From: Lophius americanus
Taxonomy: Eukaryota > Chordata > Actinopteri > Lophiiformes > Lophiidae
Reading direction: 5' to 3'
NCBI GenBank assembly: GCA_037951165.1
Contig: JBBDHG010000134.1
Location: 1,851,501-1,915,500, forward strand
Length of the DNA: 64,000 nt
Shown: positions 35,541-48,000 of the stretch, piece by piece
Layout of the letters: each line of letters begins with the position of its first letter
Position numbering within the stretch: position 1 is the stretch's first letter
The notes under the pieces: generated by a model
What the model was told of the DNA's origin: nothing
Seen by the model: only the letters and a program-made list of their open reading frames with translations
Databases searched by the model: none
Translations under genes and position numbers: made by a program

Positions 35541-36310
35541 AGGGTAAATATGACGTCTAGCATCTCTTTGACTAAAACCGCCACGGCACCTTCGTCTCCT
35601 GTCACTTTCTCAGGCTTGAAAAGGAGGTGGTGGCCTCGCTGTCACTTCTGTGTGGTCATGCGTGGGACAGCCTCGTCCCTCCCCCCCGTTGACCTGCAGC
35701 TGCCACTCACGCTAACATCCCCAGAAAGCCCCCTTGTTTTGTCTGTAAAACTGCTCCTTAGCCAAAGGTCAAGGTTCAGATTGAAGCGGGAGGGAGAAAT
35801 TCCTCCTCCACATATGGAGGCAAATTAGCGGGCCGGTGTTTGCAGGGCGGATAGCTGGTGGAATGGCAAACATGGCCTCCTGCACAGCACCTCTATTTAT
35901 TTATCAGGTATTTAGTCAGCAGCTAAATGGTGCTTTATGCATGAGGCTACACAACACTTCATTACTCTTACATGATTTGCATTCCCTGAAATGAGAGTGT
36001 GATGCGAACTATCCTCTGGAGAAGACGTGTAATTATTCCCCTATTTCCATTTGGCCCTCTCCTACTTCCATGTAGGAACCGAGGAAGAGTATGGTAAGCG
36101 TCAAAGATGCGTCTCTCATCTAAGACGCTGCTTTTGCTGCAGACTTACACTGTTTTCCATCACGCCAGAAGAGTCCTCTCCATCTCCACGACATAATGAC
36201 GACATAAAAGCTCCTGAATTCCAAATCCTATTTACCTCACTTCGACATTAAAGATGTGCAGCGAGGAGCTCAATCCATCTGAAGATAAAAGCCTCTGAAA
36301 TATTGATTTG
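35541..36310. other. Repeat-poor stretch; candidate conserved non-coding sequence
   Basis: Balanced composition without transposon signatures, including TTTATGCATGAGGCTACACA and ACATGATTTGCATTCCCTG, where ATTTGCAT is the octamer motif (POU factors, reverse ATGCAAAT). A 92-codon plus-strand frame (35550-35828) has no recognisable domain. The regulatory role is a guess. Confidence 0.3.
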
Positions 36311-36696
36311 AATGTGAAATTGGGAGACGGCGGTGCAGACATCAGTCAGTATTATTTCCCCCTTCAAACCAAACTTCTTTATCCGAGGGCAAGAGGAGAA
36401 GCTGAGGAAGGGGAGGGAGACATGTGTGGGTGGGGTGGGTGCTGGTGGGGGGGCACTTTAATTATCCCTGTGTGCATTTTTCTGCTCAATTTGTGAGTGA
36501 GAGGAGAGACTGCTCGATTTTTGAACCTCTGTAAACAAGCCGGAGCCTTGTTAAAGATGCCACTCAGAGTTAATGTGCAGAACAACACTCGCCTCCAAAA
36601 TACGCTTTTCAGGAAAATCTGAATTCCACATTTTTTACTGCAGAATAAATGCTGATCCGACGGCAGGAGCTACAAACTCACTTTCAAATATTATGT

Positions 36697-36740
36697 ATGT
36701 GTGTGTGTGTGTGCGTGTGTGTTTTTAGTGTGCGTGTGTA

Positions 36741-36770
<30 letters not shown>
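36697..36770. repeat. (GT)n microsatellite
   Basis: GT tract interrupted by TTTTAG and GCGT. Faces a CA tract 88 bp downstream, so the pair is inverted. Confidence 0.95.
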
Positions 36771-36771
<1 letters not shown>

Positions 36772-36854
36772 ACAGGTAAATGTACGTCCACAAGCTTTTC
36801 CAGGGAAAAATCACACAGATGTCAACAGTTTCACAATAGGTGTCTGACAACAGG

Positions 36855-36857
<3 letters not shown>

Positions 36858-36891
<34 letters not shown>

Positions 36892-36935
36892 TGCACACAC
36901 ACACACGCACGCACAAACACACGCACGCACACACA
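36858..36935. repeat. (CA)n microsatellite
   Basis: CA tract with several CGCA and ATGCA interruptions. Complementary to the GT tract at 36697-36770; a transcript of either strand could fold the two together. Confidence 0.95.
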
Positions 36936-36939
36936 TACG

Positions 36940-37547
36940 GCGAGAATATTCTGCTCCTAAAAAAAACCCTGACAATTGGAAATCACAAATTCTGCGTGTT
37001 AAAGCATGAAACTGAAACAATATTTTTTCAATATTGAAATAAAAAAACTATTTTAAGTGCTAAGAACTAAGTGCTTAATCAAGAAAATCAAGAAAAATAA
37101 TAATTAATAGTAAAAGATTAGATAAGATGATCAAAACAGCATAAATGAAAGATAAAATGAAAAGAATAAGAATAACACTTTTCTTTATAATAAATTAATA
37201 AAAATCTAAAAACAATTATATGGTGAATAAAATCAAGATACTCACAATAAAATTAGGATAAGAAATATTGTTATAAAAGCTAAAAATAATCAAATGGCAA
37301 ACAAATAAAACTGAGGTACTAAAACTAAAAAATATAGAAAACAGTAATGTAAAAAATAATCATCTGATCAACCAATTAAAAACAAAACTATAAAAAAAGA
37401 AAATATTAATATTTAAATATAAAAAAAATGATTATGTTTCAAAACAATAAAACAAAGATGCTTAAACTAATGAAATGATGAAATACATGATAATACATGA
37501 TAATATAAATAAAGACATGGTAAACCCAATAAATTAATTAAAATAAA

Positions 37548-37550
<3 letters not shown>
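36940..37550. other. A-rich low-complexity stretch
   Basis: Very AT-rich (ATAAAA, AATAAA, AAATAAT words), leading into a (TAA)n array. No gene. Confidence 0.6.

Positions 37551-37615
<65 letters not shown>
37551..37615. repeat. (TAA)n microsatellite
   Basis: About 21 pure TAA units; all frames are stop or Asn/Ile-only. Confidence 0.95.
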
Positions 37616-37619
37616 CACA

Positions 37620-39285
37620 AATTTCTCATCCTTAACTGAGAAAAAGCACAGATGTGCAGTTTGAATTTTTTTTCATTTCAAAAACACAAACATCTACATC
37701 CATACGTGGGGAGAATAAACTAGTGTGGACGTGAAGGGATGGTTGGATCACAAAGTGAGTGGCCATGATGAGAAACCCGAGGCTGGACTGTTTGCTCCAC
37801 TTCCACGTGTTGAGGTTGCCCTCTACTGGCGTCCGTCTCTGCAGCATGAGAGATGAGTTTACCTGCTGGAGGGCATTACTTAATGTTCCCACATTTACAT
37901 TTTAATGCAGCAGTTAGACCTCAGCAGGAGTAGATGCTGATGTATGGCCTGTCAGCGTCTTCAGTGTTGTTTGATGAAGAGTAAGTGCTCACAGAGACGG
38001 AGAATGTAAATGACACATTAATTCTCCCGTCGGCTCCAATCCTTGGGATTTGGACTATAATGTTCTAAGTTAATTCAATATTCCTTCAATGTTTGGACAA
38101 AAGGGACACAAACACATCCTCTTAAGATTTACATGCATCAAAGTCCAATCTGGATCCAGCGCTATTCCAGATCTGTTGATCCAGAATGTTCAAATTCGTG
38201 GGATCATGAATAAGTCAGTGCTGTTAAATGATATGAATGATGTAAAGATCAAACTGCGATGCTAAAGATCAAACTGTGGATACACCAGCACTGATTCAGT
38301 CACATCCTTAAGAACAATCCCATTAGTCCGATATTCTAGAGGAACTATCAAACTAACGTGAGATTCCAACTCTGGAGGCATGTTTGCGCGGTCATGGGAC
38401 TGTTGCTTTTCAGTGCAATAAGATATAATCCGAGTTGCCTTTGAGGTGTTCTGCAACCTTTGAGTCCTGTCTAGTTCTGATTGTGATTGGTTGGAGATAT
38501 TAAACTCACAGGTCAGCTCACTCATCAGTTAAGGGCCTGTGGAAACAGCTGTGTGGAAGAAATGAGCTGTGTTACCAGAATCATCTTGGCTACATTCCAT
38601 TACACATTTTAAACACATGTATGAAAGAATGTGGGCTGATATGAATTCCCTTACAGATTTTTGAGTTGCATTATGGGAAGTAGCGAGGAAGAATTTGGAC
38701 CCAGATGACGGCAGAGGCCGAGCAGTTTGATGATCTATGAATGACACAACGTTTTGGGAAATCCGTAGCTTACAGGATGTTGAGGAAAGCAATGGTCTGG
38801 ACCAAAAACATCAGTCCAGGAGGCAAATTCACGAAAACCCAAAAGTCCACAAACAAACAAGGTCATGGAAAAACAACATCCAAGGGAAAGGCTGGGACCA
38901 CTGACTTCTGAGTTGGATCCCCATTGTTTAAGCTCTAAACAGGTTCTAAAGAGTATTCATGTTTGTACTGACAGCACGGCCTGTTCCTGATGACCTGGTG
39001 GCGCAGCCTCTCTCATCACTGTATGAATGTTTTTGTGAATGGCTGAATGATGGCTCACAATGTAAAAGCCTTTAAAGCATTAAAAGATTGTGTGGGCCAC
39101 AGCAAGGTTTCAGATTCCAAATTGGGCCACGGCATTCCTTTTTGGAAGTTTTGGAATGACAGATCCAGGGGACCTGAACCCAGAACCGCTTTGATGTGAG
39201 ACAACTGTGATGCTCTTCATGCCACCACACCACCCCACCCCAACTCTATTGATTCACAAATATCAATTATTTGTCATTGCACCTG
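37620..39285. other. Gene-free stretch
   Basis: Short minus-strand frames (37632-37892, 38262-38525, 38529-38792; 86-87 codons) have no recognisable domains. A 16-bp near-direct repeat TAAAGATCAAACTGYG occurs at about 38244 and 38262. No gene called. Confidence 0.4.
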
Positions 39286-39289
39286 TCAG

Positions 39290-39520
39290 CATGCCACTTA
39301 TGGCCTCGGGTCCACTCTGGGTGTGCAATTTGCTTGTTCTGTCCACCTGGTAGTGTGGCTTCCTCCCACTGTCCAAACACAGGAAATGTGTGATGAACCT
39401 TTCACTTGTATGGGATGCAACCTGCATCTCAGCCTCGGTCGATTGATTTAGGCTCTAGCATGATAAGCAGGTCACGGGAAGTGAATAAATGATAGGCAGG
39501 TGGATATGATGGATAGTTTT
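39290..39520 (+). mobile_element. SINE-like repeat, decayed copy
   Basis: CGGGTCCACTCTGGGTGTGCA, TGGCTTCCTCCCACTGTCCA, AACACAGG and ATGATAAGCAGGTCACGG correspond in order to the family at 25856-26175. Diverged but collinear. Confidence 0.5.
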
Positions 39521-39524
39521 CATG

Positions 39525-42050
39525 CACGCCGCCAGACTTTGAATATCATGGTTAATATTTACTCTTATGGATTTTTAAAAAAAGCTACTTAGCGTGTCAT
39601 TAAAGAGTAGATAGAAATGGTCAAAGCACCTTGAAAAGACTGTTGCTGTCCTAGGGAGAATACTGCCTGTTATAAAGACTTGACAGATTTTTCAAACTTT
39701 AGTCTTAACTCATGGGGATTACTGTCCAGTGGTGCGGTCAAATGCATCAAATAAAGATTTGGAAAAATGACAGATAGTCCAGTAAAAAGGTGCATAACTG
39801 GCTTTGAAACGCAGCAGTAGAGCCAAAACCAACATGTAGCATTTTACAATAAGACCACCTTTATAAAGGATTCATAAATGATTCATAATTAGGTTATAAA
39901 TTAAGTTGTAAACACATAATAACTCATTAGTTAACATTTATTAACCGCTTATAACATGGCACTTTTTAAGAAGAAGTTTTTAAGAAGAGCTCAAAGACAT
40001 TTTATTGTTATTACTTTTTTTGTGGGTTTGTGTGTGTAAATAATTCTGTATGTAAAGCTGTGAATTAACCATTGAAAGATAAATGAGCATATTGAAGAAG
40101 AAATAGCTCAGATGGCCCAGAAGACCAGCCCCTATTTCAAAATATGACATCACAACCACATCTCAGTTTTTAGCTTATTTTATCCTCAATTTCTCGGCCA
40201 GTGTACCAGCTCTGTTTAATGCTGCTACTATCATTTTGTTTTACAATTTAGATTCTATTTCTTGGTTGTTTTCATTACTAGCGATTTTATTGCTGATGTT
40301 TTTTTTCACCTTGTGCTTGGATTTGAATTAGAATTTTGTTTTGTTGTTGTTTGTTCTTCATTTGATGTAATTCTTACCACTTTGGACCCCAATGAGGATC
40401 CAAATAAATAAGTCTGACACGTACGCTGTTGTGATCTTCCAACATTTGATGGCTCAAATTCAAAAGTAGCTCACAGGCAGCGGTTCCTGTCCATGGCTTT
40501 AGATCAATACCCTTGAAGTAATGGAATTCTTTATCTCTTTCCTCGAGGAGCGGATCAGGTTTGCTCTGTTTTTTGTTTTTTTTACAAGGGCAGACCAGCC
40601 ATGACAGATGTTCACCATGCTGCGTGAATATTATGCCACAAACAAAAGTCCTCAACTCGCGCTTGGAATAAATTGGAGCTATTATTTCCCACAAGGTGCG
40701 ACTCACCGCAGGAAAGAAAAAAAAATCCATCATATCCATCACAAGGGAAATCCTTTAAGTATTTACTGTATTAATTTTTCTCTCCCTGAAAGCGATATTA
40801 TCCTTGAGCTCAGCATTAATTCAGCATGAGAGACGGGGACATCCTTGAAAGGCCAAAGCCCTCAGACCTTGAAGATACATTTAAATGCAAACACGCTGCT
40901 ATTCCTGCATGCAGGAGTATTTGTGTTTCTTTTAAATTAATGCCACGGCACAGACCTGATTGTATGCCACTCAGATGCTAGGATTGATTCATTTTCATAC
41001 CCCTTCAGGACAAAAAATGAGGCGAGGCTATTTTCATGTCTTTGGCAGAGTTTAGCAGATTTTTGTTCCATGAATGTGCTGCAGGAGTTTCATCCCATTC
41101 TCCTGTTTCAGAATGCCTCCCACGTGGAATCCTGTGCCGTGACACAGGTTTCTGTATTTCTCTGGAGCTTTTGCAGCTCAGGCTCTATCACCATGACTGA
41201 TCTCATCTGTCCTACGCGTCGCATCCAAAGAGGCCCGCAGTGTCGGGAAAGAGAACTTCAAAAGCGTCGCTGTTGGTGCAGAAGCCCCGATCATTGAGCT
41301 GTGCAGCTGATGGCAGCTGGGGACTCGCAGTGTGTTCAACAGTCTGCATTGCGATTTCTTTGTGTGGCGAACTCCAGGGTGCTGGAATTGTTTGGTACTT
41401 CATTATGGAATAAACAAACAGATCACACGCCTGTACTGCACTGCATCGTCTCTCACGCCGGAATCCAAATGAGTCTATCAATAATCCCTGCTGAGATATC
41501 ACCCACATGGTGATTTAATGCAGCGGCAAACATATGGCAGATTAGATTCAACAAATGTCACTTCATTGTCAGTTACAAGATGTTTATTAGCTCTCTAACA
41601 GATATGACGGGCAAACATTGCAATAATTTTACATCGTTAATCGGTTGAAAACTGTGCTAACTATAGAGCACTTTCACATGGCGGCCATCTTCCTTTGATG
41701 TCATGGTTAGGGTGTGAAGCTTAAGTGTTGTCATCTGACAAATAGTTTTGTTTTATGTGTTTCCTTATTGATAAACAATCAAATAAGTAAGCATATTAAT
41801 TAGAAAGGTGGGTAACTCCGCCATGGCCAAACATTCCTAAACTTGTCTGTTTAACTAGCCGGTACCCATGACAATGGTTAAGAGTAAGAGTAGTGGTCAA
41901 GAATAGAGAAGGAAAATAAATTCCAGGATCTTTCATTAAGTCAGGATCAAGTTAATGTGATCTTCCATTGTCCACAGGCACTGCTTTTACCACAGACTGT
42001 GGAAAACCATTCAGTAGGTTTTGCATTATTATACTGAGAACCCTACAAAA
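39525..42050. other. Gene-free stretch; 40480-41520 candidate conserved non-coding
   Basis: Positions 39830-39960 carry a repeat-like ATTTTACAATAAGACCACCT...TTTATTAACCGCTTATAAC block. Positions 40480-41520 are repeat-poor with several overlapping short frames on both strands, none with recognisable domains (including the 122-codon minus-strand frame 40374-40742). Conservation is untested. Confidence 0.3.
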
Positions 42051-42054
42051 TTTA

Positions 42055-42400
42055 TCAAATGATCCACCAAACCACCAATCAATCAATCGATCAATCAATC
42101 AACATTCCACAAACCCACCTATCCGCCCACCCATCGAGCCATCCATCCATCCATCCATCCCTCCCTCCCTCCCTCCCTCCATCCATTCATCCATCCATCC
42201 ATCCATCCATCCATCAACCACCAAAAATAACCAACTAATCAATCAACTAAGCTACAAACCAACCCATTGAATTACCAACCAACCAACTTAACAACCAACA
42301 CACCTACCAACCAACTGATTAACCATCTTACCAACCTACCAACAATCACACTTTCAAACCAATCAACAAGTTACCTGTTCAACCAGCCCCCCAACCATTC
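42055..42400. repeat. Tetranucleotide repeat (CATC)n/(CCTC)n with CAAT/CAAC flanks
   Basis: The core (42139-42215) is CATC and CCTC units. On both sides degenerate CAAT, AACC and CAAC tetramers extend the low complexity. The Pro-Ser-Ile open frame across it is spurious. Confidence 0.9.
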
Positions 42401-42839
42401 TGACTCCACCCGACACACTGCTCCACGATACTGTGTCGGCACTAATCTTCGAGCTGCTGCTCATCTCTACTTCTACATTAACACATTATTCAAACGTTGA
42501 GAGTGGCTCCTAATTCATCCCAGCCTCATAATAAGAATGTATCTTCCATTAAAAGCTTAAATTCATCCAAGCATGGATTTTATTTGCCGGATCGAACGAA
42601 TAAGCCCAACATGTGTACAGATATTCCAGAGTTAATTTAGTGTAACTACCTAAACTGTCTATGGTACGGTTAGCTGAGGGCAGCCCTTAGTTGGCTGGAT
42701 GCTAATATTAGCTGCTGTTTAATGCTATCTAACAGCTATTGGGTCAATGAATATATAATATTACTGGCCCTAGTGTCTGGCCAGATAATTTCTTCCATAG
42801 TCATTCAATGGTTGAACAAAGAGCAGATGTGAAATTATA

Positions 42840-42960
42840 ACAATGTGTCAGGTTCCTCACGTTTGTACCACCTTGCTTAGTGTTTGCTGGGATAGGCTTC
42901 AGTCCCCTCCCTCGGCCATGAACACAATAAGCAGCTACAGAGAATAAATGAATCAAAAAG
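42840..42960 (+). mobile_element. SINE-like repeat, tail fragment
   Basis: TGCTGGGATAGGCTTCAGTC, CCCTCCCTCGGCCATGAACA and ATAAGCAGCTACAGAGAATA followed by AATGAATC match the 3' end of the family at 25856-26175. Confidence 0.65.
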
Positions 42961-42964
42961 AAAA

Positions 42965-44470
42965 GACAAGTGATCATGTTAAGGATATCATCTGATGTTG
43001 AAAACAAGGGCGTACTTATATGCGGTTAATGTTTTCACGTAGAGAATCTCATCCTGTAAATGACGTGAGAAGACGTCACACAGACTTGGCCACGCTCGTC
43101 GTGACATTTTGTTCCTTAGCTTGTAGTCGATTGCTACCTCAAATTACGAATACAGCCCATGGGGCGCCCGAAGCGCCACGCCGGCCCGCCGAGGCCCACC
43201 AGGAGCTTAATCTCCTCAGATGAGCTGATTTAATAAGAGCGCCCAAGTAACGTATTGATTACAGGATCGAATGCTGGTTTCTTTGCACTGCGCTGAAATG
43301 GTGACTCTAAAATGAAACAGCATTAGGTAATTAGACGAGCCCCTCTCTCAACCATTCAGCTCAGATCTACATGACAGTGGGCTCTTTTTTTTTGATTGAT
43401 GGAAACAAATGCGTCTCTGACAGCATGTGGGAATCCAGTTTTTAGTTTTTATCAATGAAGCGTAACTTTCCTCCAACGCTGCTCAGAGGCTGGTTGCTCA
43501 GCAGCGGCTGAATCTCAGGGGAGCAGCGGGTTTTTCATGAAGTTTGGACCTTTCCTGGATTTGAATTTCAGCAGGTGGCTTAGAAGGTTGTGAATATTTC
43601 ATGGTACGGGGTAGACAACTAGGTCAGATATCTTCAGAACTGCAGGTCTTGTTGGGTCAAGGTCTGTAATGGCTGTACCTACTGAAGTGGTTAACGGTGT
43701 GCTCATGTGCTTTTACACTTTATTATACTTCAATTTTCTGTATACTGCTGTGAAAGAGTGCTCTAAGAGTTCCGTCAGAACCGAAGCAGAAATGAAGAGG
43801 AAAAGCTTGAACATAAAGTGAACATTTTATTAAGTTTTCATCCTTTTTTAACTACCTTTTTGTCTTTATCTTTGGACAAAGATATTGGTATAGTTGGATT
43901 TGAATTACATTGTATTCCTCAAACCACTATCCTTTCAAAAAGGGTTGTTGACAAACAAAACAACTAGCTTAGCAGAACTAATTCTCCTGTACTGTCACCC
44001 CAACAGTTGAGGCCTTTGCTTTAATAGCCCCAGAAGTAAGCGGCCGCTGCTACAATTACTCTGTTGGTGTGATTTACTTCGACTGTCAAACACGGAGTCA
44101 CCAAGATGATTTAAATATGAATGCAGCAGGGACCAAAATCAGGATGTGGTGTCACAGGATGAGCAGTCCTAAAAACACTGTGATTTGGCAAATAACGATT
44201 GACAGTAAGCACCCCCGAAAAAGAAATATCATACCACAGTACATTATATTAAAAATGAAGAGGGAAGACAAGAAGACAGAGCAGTGCAGAAAAGAGTAAA
44301 CATTAAGCACCATTGCTTGATGTCAGACACAAACAATTATGGATGGCTTTGGAGTAATTGCAATTATCTAACCTAATCTAGCTTAATGTAGCTCTACTCC
44401 CATTCTGTCTACATCATCCATTAACTCCTGATAATAGACACGTCATTAGGAATTATGCCTTACACGCGCT
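42965..44470. other. Gene-free stretch
   Basis: Positions 43020-43600 are repeat-poor, with CpG-containing GGCGCCCGAAGCGCCACGCC near 43160. No exon was recognised. This is the sequence downstream of mmp21. Confidence 0.35.
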
Positions 44471-44473
44471 AAT

Positions 44474-44800
44474 CAACCATAACAATATAGCCGATGAAGT
44501 CAGAATAACACTAATTATATTGTTAACATTATTAAGCCACAGGTGAACTAATTTTCCATGATGTTAAAGTGTTGGTAGCAAGAGTAATTGTCAAGTTTCT
44601 ACAGAATTTCTACAGTACAGCTGGTCTAAGGTAGCACAGCTGGTAAACCTGTGTCATGGGCACCTAAGGCTCATTGGTGCACTGAAAAAGGTTCTGCTGG
44701 TTGGTTCTGATAAAAAGATGTCAGGACACACAGAGCATTGCAGAACTGTTAAGGTGGCCTACATAACGTTTTTCAATGGGTTTTACTGTTATGGCTGATG
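44474..44800 (+). mobile_element. Internally deleted Tc1-like transposon with both ends
   Basis: The left end has CAACCATAACAATATAGCCG, then ATGAAGTCAGAATAACACTA; the right end has ACTGTTATGGCTGATGATGT. The interior keeps GTCATGGGCACCTAAGGCTC and GATGTCAGGACACACAGAGC in the order of the family's N-terminal transposase half. The catalytic half is deleted. It lies about 200 bp past the mmp21 stop, so it may sit in or near its 3' UTR. Confidence 0.75.
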
Positions 44801-45011
44801 ATGTATGGGCAGCCTGTAAGTAAAATAAATTTAAAAAATCCTCACTAATGCTTTAAATATCTTAATCATCAGACTGTTTTTACAGCTAACACAAAATAAG
44901 ACAGAATCACAGATAAGCAGTATCCCAAAAAAAGTCAATAACATGCAGACAAACACATATATCTGAACAAACAACATCAGTGAGGCGTGATGAATGCCAG
45001 TCTCTGTAACC

Positions 45012-48000
45012 TCAGCGGCTTAATTTGAGCGCGGTGGAGTGAACGTTGCAGATGTCGAACCAATGCTGATCCACCTCCTTGTGTGGCAAGAGGCCATTCC
45101 GCGGCAGGAAGGGCCGCCTCCGGCGATCACGGCTGCCCGCCACCTGCCAGAAGCGCGTGCCCTTGAGTAGAAAGATGGCGCTGTGGGTGTAGGAGAAGTA
45201 GGCAGCGTCGATGTTGCCATCTGGATGGTCCCCGCGCTCCACTGCGGGAAAAACCTCTCTGATGTTTTTGGGGAAGCCTCTTGCCAAGCTGTTAGCTTCC
45301 ACATCAAATGCATACACCTGTTTGAAGGGATAATTGTTTTGCTTCGTCAGTCAATTTATTCTCAACACATGCAAATCACGGAGGAAGTTCGGCGGGTTTG
45401 TTTGCGGGCCCATAATGCCGAGACGCAACGATTTAGCCTGCGGGGTTACTCTCTCACCCGGGCTTTGCTAATTGTATCCACTTCCGATGCTATTGTTGGG
45501 TTACAAATCACACATGAAAACTCCTGCTGTACTGACAATTAATCCAGGGCCGGACCAAAAATATCCAGGGGTCCTTGGGCTAACACTTGCCCGCCATAGG
45601 GAGACCGATACCCACAATGCATCATGTTTGTAGTCCACTGCCTCTTGTTAGCAGAGCGGACTTTATATAGCAGCCTCATAATATACAATAATAGGCTGAG
45701 GTTTTAGCGTTCGTGGTCATTTGATTAAACACAATCCATGGAGATATAATAATAATTATATATATATATATATTTGACTGTCTCCTTACTAGGCAGGGTC
45801 ACGTATCTTCGCTGTCGGGTGGAAACCTACTATCCTCATTTTGTGTTATTTTGATTTTGTTAAAATTTTAAGAGATGCTTTTGGTCAGCTTCTATGTCTG
45901 TCTGTTGGTTTTACAAGTATTCAACCAAGGAAATCAAATTCAAAAGAGCATGTGACCAAATTTCGTATTTCAATTGCGTCAAATTATTGGGTTTTCTTCA
46001 CTCAAGACAGAGCCTACAAAAATTATTATTAAAATTTTCAGTGCCTTAAGACATGATAGACGAAGTGAAAATGTAAGTTGGAGTTAATTTTGGCCAGTAT
46101 TTGTGTATAGTCTTGACCAATAACATTCTTTCCATTTTCCTGAAACGTAACCATTTTGGAGATACAAGGTTTACGCCCGATGTCGGCCATATACTGTATA
46201 AGATTTAGAAAATGTGATCCTTTACAAGTATAGAGCTTCCAACTACTTCATTCTCCTATGGAAATGTCAGATTAAATTTCGTATTTCCATGCATCCTTTT
46301 TATTTTTTGAAATCCTTCACTCTCATTTGTCTTTTAACTGTGTGTAATGTTTCTCTTCAAACGCTGCGGGAATAAAATAATGTGGGAATCGTGCATCAAT
46401 AATAAAGAAACAGTCATTTACTGCTTTTATTTTAGGTTTTATGAAAGAGATTTGAAGAATTTCCAAATCTGTAATCTCTCTTTTTAAGTTCTTATAGTAC
46501 TCCAAAAGGGAAAAAGAAGATAAGGGGAGAAGTTCTTACCAGGTTGTTTTTGAAGAAGTAGATGTGGGAGTCCCTCCTGTCATAGAAGGCCGTGTCGATG
46601 GGACTGACCACCCCTGGGAAACCCTTAGAGATCGACTTTGGATAGTGGTGTCCCTCAGGGTCCTGTCTGAACACCTGGTCGTTCTCAGTGTCGTACCTCC
46701 AGAACTGAGTACCTAAAGACAAACACATTGTTCTCCACAGAGATGTTTCCTGACAGAATCCTGAAGTTTAAGTCCAGCAGCTCTATAGGAGGTCTACCTT
46801 TGAAGAAGTAGACAGCATCTCGTTTCCTGGACCACACATGCACGTGTGCATCCACTCCATCCATGGCAATTCCTCGCCAGCCCACCTGGAGGGCAACTGG
46901 ATCACCAAAGCGTGTCCGGTTATTTCTGTTCTCATAGAGCCAGTACCACCCGTCTCTCACGAAGTAGGTGTTAAAGCGGATGACCACCTCCCCGTTGACC
47001 GACTTCTCCTTTCTGATCCAATCAAACACTGTGTTGAATGGACCTTTGCAGCCTCCTGGATTCAAAGTGGAGCAAATCATGAATGTAAATCTGAATCTCT
47101 GTCTCTCTGCGTGTGAATCCACTAGGTGGTGCTGTTACCATAGAGGTCCTGAATGGCTTTCCTGTCCATCCAGTCCATCTCAAGGCCTGCCTCCTGGGGC
47201 AGGTAGCTGGGCTGCATGATGGAGCCCGGCCTGTAGATGTGGGGGAGACCCAAAACATGGCCGATCTCATGAACCGCCACCTTAATGAAAGAAATTTAAA
47301 ATGTATCAAGAGTCCATGAGCTGTGACAGAATCTGTGAATGTCACTCTGCTCACTTTGAGGAGGCTGATGCCACTGTCGGCGTTGGGACCAGTGAAGTGT
47401 TCATCATCATCAAAGTGGATATCACCCAGGAACCAGGCGTGGGCAAATTCTTGACCGGTGCCATCAAACCTCTGGTTGCAACCCAGATGCCTTCCTGTTT
47501 GGAGTTTGGTGGAGCGGAGTGAAAAATAAGACACACTGATTTTACACAGTCTTCAAAGTAATATATCTAGTTTTAAATCTTCTTATTTGATCATTTACTG
47601 GCAAACATTGAAAAAATACATTTTTCTCTCGCATCACAATTACTTTTTAAAATTTAAAAATTGTGTATTTTCTGAGAGGAAGACTTTGTTTCCACTACTT
47701 TGTGCACTGGAAAAAAATAAGTGCAAAAAGAATGAATACAAGGTGTTTTTATATTGTAATAACTAGAAAAAAATTTGATCAAGTGAAAATTTGCTTTGTA
47801 AGATTTCTTAAAAATAAAACAAGAGATTTAGATAAAGGATATCTTAAATTGAGTTTGTAAATATCATTTTTTAATGATTTTTTATCAACATTAAGAAGTT
47901 TTCTTTCTCAGAATCAGCCAGTAGTACTCAAAATTGATTTTTTCCCCCATTTTTATTTTTTTTGCAAGACTGAGACGTATCACTTTTTTTTGTTTGGTGT

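Noticed and set aside
42060..42220. CRISPR-like array
   Set aside because: Short tetranucleotide repeats with no spacers; vertebrate nuclear DNA.
41968..42500. Pro/Ser/Ile/Thr-rich frames of 77-100 codons
   Set aside because: Low-complexity CATC/CAAT repeat, no splice or start context.
45183..45542. 119-codon plus-strand frame
   Set aside because: Antisense shadow of the mmp21 last exon running into an intron.
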